Shown here: piece after piece, positions 59,741 to 64,000 of the stretch
Layout: every line of letters begins with the position of its first letter
Position numbering within the stretch: the first letter of the stretch is position 1
Assembly: GCF_900880625.1 (NCBI RefSeq)
Contig: NZ_CAAHFB010000005.1
Location: 62,001 to 126,000, forward strand
Length of the DNA: 64,000 nt
Reading direction: 5' to 3'
Source of the DNA: Halorhabdus rudnickae
GTDB taxonomy: Archaea; Halobacteriota; Halobacteria; Halobacteriales; Haloarculaceae
The notes under the pieces: generated by a model
What the model was told of the DNA's origin: nothing
The model's database searches: none
What the model saw: the letters and a program-made list of their open reading frames with translations, nothing else
Made by a program: the position numbers and the translations under genes

Positions 59741-59807
59741 CCTATTATAACCCGTAAGTATTAAGTTGTGCCCGTTACAACGTGGAAGTACATCGGAGGT
59801 CACTACG
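59741..59807 (+). promoter_or_regulatory. Regulon promoter-leader element, copy 16
   Basis: CTATTATAACCCGTAAGTAT, TAAGTTGTG, GTTACAACGTGGAAGTACATC, GGAGGTCAC before the ATG at 59808. Strong match. Confidence 0.88.
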
Positions 59808-60203
59808 ATGATCCAGAAAAATCGATCCGTCAAGGAGGTCAACGAATTGGTTCCCAGTCGGGTGGGGAAGTTCATTCGAGATCGGGACTTCGACGGGGCC
59901 GGTTCAGCACGTATCGCAACCTACGTCTACGAACCCGACCACACCGGGGAATTGCCGTCCGAATGGGCGCTCGGGCTCTCTAAGCGCCGTTCCGACGTTT
60001 GGATCGACGTATACCGCTGGAGTGCGACCCATCACGGTTATATTTCTCTCCGTGACTTCGTCGACGAGGAAGCTGTCAGCGACGACGATCCGCTCGGGGA
60101 AATGATTCCCATCCTGGAAGCACTCCTGAGCGAAGTGAGCGAACAGGGGCCGGACAGTCTAGATTCGATCGAAGTCGAAGACATTCTGCCACTGGAGGAC
60201 TGA
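59808..60203 (+). CDS. Unknown regulon protein (131 aa)
   Basis: Soluble, with an N-terminal IQKNRSVKEVNELVPSRVGK and a strand-rich middle (ARIATYVYEPDHTGELPSEW). Acidic tail. First gene of the four-gene operon ending with the HerA-like ATPase. Not recognised. Confidence 0.62.
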   Translation: MIQKNRSVKEVNELVPSRVGKFIRDRDFDGAGSARIATYVYEPDHTGELPSEWALGLSKRRSDVWIDVYRWSATHHGYISLRDFVDEEAVSDDDPLGEMIPILEALLSEVSEQGPDSLDSIEVEDILPLED

Positions 60204-60206
60204 ATC

Positions 60207-60554
60207 ATGGAGACACCCACAGCTACGCAGACGGCCCGTGTCGTACAGGAGATGGCGTGCCTAAAAGCCGGACAGGCTGAGGCCACGAACGAGCGCTTCG
60301 AGTCTGAAGAGATCCGCGCCTTCGCCGGCGAGCACGCCAAGTGTTCCCTCTCGGAACTCTACAGCCGGTGGCAGTCGTGGGTCGGCGAGTGGCTGGCCTC
60401 CCGATCTGAAATAGACGGTGATGTTCCTACCGAAGACTGGATCGCCAAGCAGTTTCTCGCGGTCCTTCTCGGTGAAGAACGACCCTACGGGTTCGGTCAC
60501 TCGGTGATCGTGAGCGAAGACCTGATCAAGGATCTGCGAGGTGATGACGCATGA
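60207..60554 (+). CDS. Unknown regulon protein (115 aa)
   Basis: Mostly helical, with EHAKCSLSELYSRWQSWVGE and EDWIAKQFLAVLLGEERPYG. Three bases after the previous gene; stop overlaps the next (ATGA). Not recognised. Confidence 0.6.
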   Translation: METPTATQTARVVQEMACLKAGQAEATNERFESEEIRAFAGEHAKCSLSELYSRWQSWVGEWLASRSEIDGDVPTEDWIAKQFLAVLLGEERPYGFGHSVIVSEDLIKDLRGDDA

Positions 60555-61102
60555 CTACTGTCCTCGGAATCGTCGGCTGTTCGGACAAGAAGTACGATCC
60601 TGAGAACTGGGGTAAGGCTCATCCGGACTACGATGAGGGTGATGAAGTGGACACGCTTCCGCTACAGTACCTCTACAAGAGCGGGTATTCGACGGTGAAA
60701 AACCGATACGGCAAAACTGTTCCGGGTGACTATCGTATCCTTTCCGCCGGCGTCGGCCTCGCCGATCCGAACAAGCCAATGGAGGACTCCTACGATCGGA
60801 CGCTCCACAACATGACCGACGAAGAGATCCAAGAGTGGGTCGACGAGGTGGAGCCCACGCTGCGAGAGTGGATCGACTCGAACGCAAAAGGCGACGACGT
60901 TGTCGTCCACACTATCCTCGGTTCCGATTACTTGGCGGCCATCAAGCCGATCCTCGAGGACCTTCCCGTCGAGGTGGTGAACATCTTCGAGGGGACGGGA
61001 GGCAACGGGGAGCAGATGCAGCTGATGAATTGGCTGGTCGACCAGTACCGGGAAACTGGGGAGGCTGATGTCGAAGAAGGGCGAGAAACGCTCGGGATCT
61101 AA
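60551..61102 (+). CDS. DUF6884/YaaA-like protein
   Basis: The 183-residue protein has the family order: LGIVGCSDKKYD at the start, PLQYLYKSGYSTVKNRYGK, DYRILSAGVGLADPNKPMED followed by SYDRTLHNM, and VVHTILGSDYLAAIKPIL. The GCSxKK, LYxSxxF and LSAxxGL signature is that of small proteins often linked to 7-deazaguanine or other nucleic-acid modification genes (DUF6884). The DpdA-like gene lies 0.9 kb away on the other strand. Confidence 0.65.
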   Translation: MTTVLGIVGCSDKKYDPENWGKAHPDYDEGDEVDTLPLQYLYKSGYSTVKNRYGKTVPGDYRILSAGVGLADPNKPMEDSYDRTLHNMTDEEIQEWVDEVEPTLREWIDSNAKGDDVVVHTILGSDYLAAIKPILEDLPVEVVNIFEGTGGNGEQMQLMNWLVDQYRETGEADVEEGRETLGI

Positions 61103-61120
61103 AAGTCAGGAGGAAAAAGA

Positions 61121-62923
61121 ATGGCTACAACAGTGACGGGAGACGAACGCACCGATATCGAACCGGAGACTCCGATCCGGTTAGGCTCAGACGTAGAAAC
61201 CGGGGAAGAGATCGAACTCCCGGTTGCTGAAGTGCTGACCGGACGTGCCTTCGCGACGGGGAAGTCGGGGAGTGGGAAATCCAACTCGGCGAACGTCATC
61301 GCCGAGGAGCTTCTCGAACGCGGGTTCCCCCTCCTTATCATCGACACGGATGGGGAGTACTGGTCGCTGAAAGAAGAGTACGAGATCCTCCACGCCGGCG
61401 CCGACCAAGAGTGTGATATCCAGGTGTCTCCGGAACACGGGGAGAAGTTGGCGTCACTAGCGCTCGAACAGAACGTCCCGATCATCCTGGACCTCTCCGC
61501 GTTTTTCGACGATGACGAAGCAGACGAGCTCATCTACGAGACCGCACGCCACCTGTTCAACAAGGAGAGACAGCTGAAGAAGCCGTTTCTCATCATCGCC
61601 GAAGAGGCCCACGAGTACATCCCTGAGCGGGGCGGCGGCGACGTGGCCAACATGATGGTCAGGGTCGGGAAACGGGGGCGAAAGCGTGGACTTGGCCTAT
61701 TCGCGATCAGTCAGCGGCCACAAGACGTCAAGAAGAGCTACATCAGCCAGTGTGATTGGGTACTCTGGCATCGGCTCACCTGGGATACGGAAACCGACGT
61801 CGTCCGCCGCGTGATCGACAAGGAGACAGCGAACGAAGTCCCCGACCTCGACGATGGTGAAGGGTTCCTCCAGGCCGATTTCCTCGATGATCCACTTATC
61901 AGGGTCCAGATCAAGCGGATGAAGACATTCGATGGGGGAGCCACCCCTGGCCTCGAAGGGTTCGATCAACCCGAACTGAAATCTGTCAGCGACACTCTCG
62001 TCGACGAGCTCGAAGAGATCAGCGAACGTGAAGAACAACGGCAAGACAAGATCGAACGACTCGAATCACAGCTTGAAGAGCGCGAAGAACAGATCGACGA
62101 TCTCGAGGACCGGGTGGAACGGTTGCTTGACCTCCGGGAGATGGTCGAGAATACTGAGGGACTCGGGAACGCGAGTGTCGATTCCAATTCGGGAGACTTC
62201 ACAGTTGAGATCGACGGTGAGGCTCTCGAAAGCCCAGATACGATCCAGGCAGAGGTCATGGAGATCAAGCGAGAGAAGGAGAATCTGGCCGATGAGCGTG
62301 ACGAGCTAGCCCGAACGGTCGAGGAGCAGCGAGAAAAGATCGAGTCCCTACAAGACCGTCTGGAAGAGTTGGAGTGGCTGGATTCCCATCTCGGAGAGAT
62401 GCGGGAGGCTGTTGAACGGCTCGCAGAGATCACCAACGTCGATACAGACGGCGAAGAGGAATTGCGCTCCCGACTACAGGAGAAAGCACAGCAGGTCCAG
62501 GACCTCAAAGAGCAGCGAGACGAACTGGAATCTCGAATCGAGGATCTGGAGAACAACGAAAGCCAGCCAGAAGCCGACCGATCGCCGTTGGTGGAGACAG
62601 ACGATCAGGAACTCAGCGAGGCGCTCAGCTACGAAGTAATCAAAGACGAGTTTCAAGTCGCGTGCGAAGAGGGAGATTACGCCACCGAGAAGTACCAAGA
62701 CATCCTTTCCCTAGTCTCAACAGCCGATGACGGTGTCACCGCCAAGATGGCCGGTGAGATCCTCTCAGTCTCCGACACTACGGCCCGAGACGTGCTTCGC
62801 GATCTCCGCACGCAGGGGTTCGTTCAATCGGAAGGGGCACGTCCAGAGACGTTCCACCTAGACGAAACCCGCCTCAAACGTCGAGCGGAAGTCGCTAATC
62901 GCCGTGTTGGGAAGCAATCGTAG
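61121..62923 (+). CDS. HerA-like (DUF87) ATPase with coiled coil and winged helix
   Basis: The 600-residue protein has Walker A TGKSGSGKSN (46-55), LLIIDTDGEYW, Walker B as FLIIAEEAHEYIPERGGGD and an arginine-rich KRGRKRGLGLFAISQRPQDV strand, typical of HerA/FtsK-type ATPases. From about 290 to 480 it is a long coiled coil. The C-terminus (about 520-590) is a winged helix (VTAKMAGEILSVSDTTARDV). It should be a DNA pump or translocase. Last gene of a regulon operon. Confidence 0.88.
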   Translation: MATTVTGDERTDIEPETPIRLGSDVETGEEIELPVAEVLTGRAFATGKSGSGKSNSANVIAEELLERGFPLLIIDTDGEYWSLKEEYEILHAGADQECDIQVSPEHGEKLASLALEQNVPIILDLSAFFDDDEADELIYETARHLFNKERQLKKPFLIIAEEAHEYIPERGGGDVANMMVRVGKRGRKRGLGLFAISQRPQDVKKSYISQCDWVLWHRLTWDTETDVVRRVIDKETANEVPDLDDGEGFLQADFLDDPLIRVQIKRMKTFDGGATPGLEGFDQPELKSVSDTLVDELEEISEREEQRQDKIERLESQLEEREEQIDDLEDRVERLLDLREMVENTEGLGNASVDSNSGDFTVEIDGEALESPDTIQAEVMEIKREKENLADERDELARTVEEQREKIESLQDRLEELEWLDSHLGEMREAVERLAEITNVDTDGEEELRSRLQEKAQQVQDLKEQRDELESRIEDLENNESQPEADRSPLVETDDQELSEALSYEVIKDEFQVACEEGDYATEKYQDILSLVSTADDGVTAKMAGEILSVSDTTARDVLRDLRTQGFVQSEGARPETFHLDETRLKRRAEVANRRVGKQS

Positions 62924-62990
62924 TCAGATGAACCGGCAGAAGGGGACAAGGTGCCGATAAATCGATTCTCGACAAGGTCCTAGAGTTAGT

Positions 62991-63413
62991 TCACTGAGTC
63001 GCCTCGCTCGCAAACGAACGTGCTACCTCTCCACTGTCCGTTTGAGAAACGATCTCCTGAATTTCAATATCGCATCCGATGGCCTGCGAGTAGGCTTCGT
63101 TCACCTTAATCCAAGCTGATTGCGTGACATCCGCTTCGATAACCTCGCCGATCCACCCATCCTCCTGTTCCAATCTCATGCAGATAGCGTCCCCAACAAT
63201 CTCGTTGATATCATCTTCAGATGGTGTATCGGTCGGCTGGAAGACGAACCACATCGGGACCAGAGTTTGCTCCGTGTCCCCCTCGTCCGCTACATCGGAC
63301 TGATAAGGAGCAGTCATTACCGACCAGTTGAACTTGTCCGCGATATCATCAACCTCACTCGAACGCAATGGACGATCCGGCAGCGTTTCGGCTAAGTCAG
63401 CTGGATCAATCAT
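62991..63413 (-). CDS. Unknown protein (140 aa)
   Basis: The ATG overlaps the stop of the upstream winged-helix gene (TGATG). Acidic and soluble, with KFNWSVMTAPYQSDVADEGD and TLVPMWFVFQPTDTPSED. No motif. Probably co-transcribed with the regulator. Confidence 0.58.
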   Translation of the reverse strand: MIDPADLAETLPDRPLRSSEVDDIADKFNWSVMTAPYQSDVADEGDTEQTLVPMWFVFQPTDTPSEDDINEIVGDAICMRLEQEDGWIGEVIEADVTQSAWIKVNEAYSQAIGCDIEIQEIVSQTDSGEVARSFASEATQ

Positions 63414-63760
63414 CAGGCATCACCCGCTCTATTGTGCCCGGTCGTCGGAGGCTCATCCACAGACTCGAGGGCATCATCAGACATCTCACCTAATTGCCTC
63501 GCACGCGGTCCCGCTCGCCAGATCGACGATTTGGGAACATCCCGTTCCAGCCACCCTTCTCTTTCCAACTGCCTGAAAATCCGTGCTCGAGTCGCTGTAG
63601 ATACAATTTCACCGTCATCGATCTCAGGAGCCTTGAACGCTCCAGACTGGATGGCACGCTCGATAGCTCTAGAGGATATCAAAGCAGCCCGGTGGTCCAT
63701 ATGTTCACAGAGAGCGTATAGCGACATAAATCTCATTTCCGAAACGTGAAAGAGCGCCAT
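63413..63760 (-). CDS. Winged-helix-like protein (115 aa)
   Basis: Contains DGEIVSTATRARIFRQLEREGWLERDVPKSSIWRAGPRARQLGE (outlined), with a helix-turn-helix and wing look. The start may be ATG 63760 or a later ATG at 63727. The promoter region shares two TGAG-N-CTCA sites with the divergent ParA gene, so it may be the regulator binding there. Confidence 0.6.
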   Translation of the reverse strand: MALFHVSEMRFMSLYALCEHMDHRAALISSRAIERAIQSGAFKAPEIDDGEIVSTATRARIFRQLEREGWLERDVPKSSIWRAGPRARQLGEMSDDALESVDEPPTTGHNRAGDA

Positions 63761-63780
63761 TTAGCCCGATTCCCATCAAT

Positions 63781-63802
63781 TGAGCCTCAAATATGAGACT
63801 CA
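63781..63802. promoter_or_regulatory. Two TGAG-N-CTCA sites between winged-helix and ParA genes
   Basis: TGAGCCTCA (63781-63789) and TGAGACTCA (63794-63802) are near-identical palindromes with centres 13 bp apart, each followed by AATA. A third, half-conserved CCCTCAAAAT lies at about 63825. They overlap a weak TATA-like box of the minus gene and lie before the TATA of the ParA gene. Likely operators or a partition site. Confidence 0.55.
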
Positions 63803-63863
63803 AATAGAAAAGTCCGGTATTACCCCCTCAAAATGCAGTATATATCTAATGGAGAGGAAAACT

Positions 63864-64000
63864 ATGACAACCATTTATGTACCAGGAGGCTGGACCAAAG
63901 ATATGGCAGAACCAGCCAAGGTGTCGATCGCTAATCAGAAGGGTGGAGTCGGAAAGACGTTAAGTACGGTTCAGATCGCCGGGGCGCTGAATCAGCGTGG
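63864..64000 (+). CDS. parA: ParA partition ATPase, cut by the window edge
   Basis: The frame shows KVSIANQKGGVGKTLSTVQI, the ParA-type deviant Walker A, and runs off the window. The start is ATG 63864 (about 22 nt after TATATA at 63839) or ATG 63903, which has AGGAGG 13 nt upstream. It is divergent from the winged-helix operon, with shared operator-like repeats. Together with the MinD-like gene it shows that the element has its own partition system. Confidence 0.82.
   Translation, partial: MTTIYVPGGWTKDMAEPAKVSIANQKGGVGKTLSTVQIAGALNQR

Noticed and set aside
2847-59807. Regulon repeats as a CRISPR array or iterons
   Set aside because: The copies are kilobases apart, occur on both strands and always sit just before a start codon, so promoter elements fit better.
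1-64000. tRNA genes, rRNA genes and CRISPR arrays
   Set aside because: I saw no clover-leaf T-loop sequences with matching stems, no rRNA signature and no regularly spaced repeats; a tRNA scan would be needed for certainty.

Overview
The window reads as a haloarchaeal extrachromosomal element: a megaplasmid, or a plasmid/virus hybrid. The predicted proteins are strongly acidic. Lipoproteins carry archaeal-style lipoboxes, the transposases are of halophile type, and many genes have a TATA-like box about 25 nt before a leaderless start. There is no rRNA, tRNA, ribosomal protein or core-metabolism gene. Instead there are partition ATPases (24.1-24.9 kb and the right edge), an MCM homologue, a Cdc48 ATPase, a HerA-type ATPase, a UPF1/Dna2-like helicase, and many DNA-modification genes embedded among small unknown proteins.

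The most striking feature is one long promoter-plus-leader sequence that recurs at least 16 times (13 forward, 3 reverse, plus one decayed copy). It has the box CTAACCCGTAAGTATTAAG, about 10 nt, a second block CCAACGTGGTAGTACA, and usually a strong ribosome-binding site GGAGGTC just before the ATG. It precedes nearly every operon of unknown or DNA-modification genes. The other genes use ordinary TATA boxes and are mostly leaderless. This suggests an element-encoded regulon.

Layout. 0-2.8 kb: end of a partial gene, a ComEC-like lipoprotein with a decayed metal site, small zinc protein. 2.9-9.7 kb: two regulon genes, a thioredoxin/CcdA membrane protein, a lipoprotein interrupted at its 3' end by a complete IS (TIRs and 8-bp target duplication visible), PH-domain membrane protein, HNH protein. 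9.8-19.2 kb: helicase, then regulon operons carrying two adenine and two cytosine DNA methyltransferases and a repeat-containing HNH endonuclease. 19.2-28.4 kb: small regulators, a hairpin-rich non-coding stretch, FIST protein, MinD/ParA, alcohol dehydrogenase, HAD-like protein, tandem PadR regulators. 28.4-31.9 kb: third cytosine methyltransferase and regulon genes. 31.9-37.4 kb: solo TnpB element abutting an MCM homologue whose ATPase motifs are all degraded, and a metallo-beta-lactamase protein. 37.5-49.3 kb: regulon genes including a frameshifted GNAT (Mom-like?) gene, ASCH protein, Cdc48, M50-like protease, intact ComEC-like lipoprotein plus DUF3006. 49.4-56.3 kb: one long, tightly overlapping operon of small zinc-ribbon proteins, GNAT, HNH and a Gp37/Gp68-like protein. 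56.5-62.9 kb: small genes, YdjM-like membrane protein, a possible DpdA/TGT-like protein, a DUF6884/YaaA-like protein and the HerA-like ATPase. 63-64 kb: winged-helix gene divergent from a ParA gene cut by the window edge, with paired TGAG-N-CTCA sites between them.

Taken together: the element appears to modify its DNA heavily (two N6A and three C5 methyltransferases, candidate Mom-like and DpdA-like genes, ASCH proteins). Several modification proteins or their operon partners end in PCNA-binding (PIP-box-like) tails, so modification may be coupled to the replication fork. All function assignments are from reading the sequence; no database search was possible.
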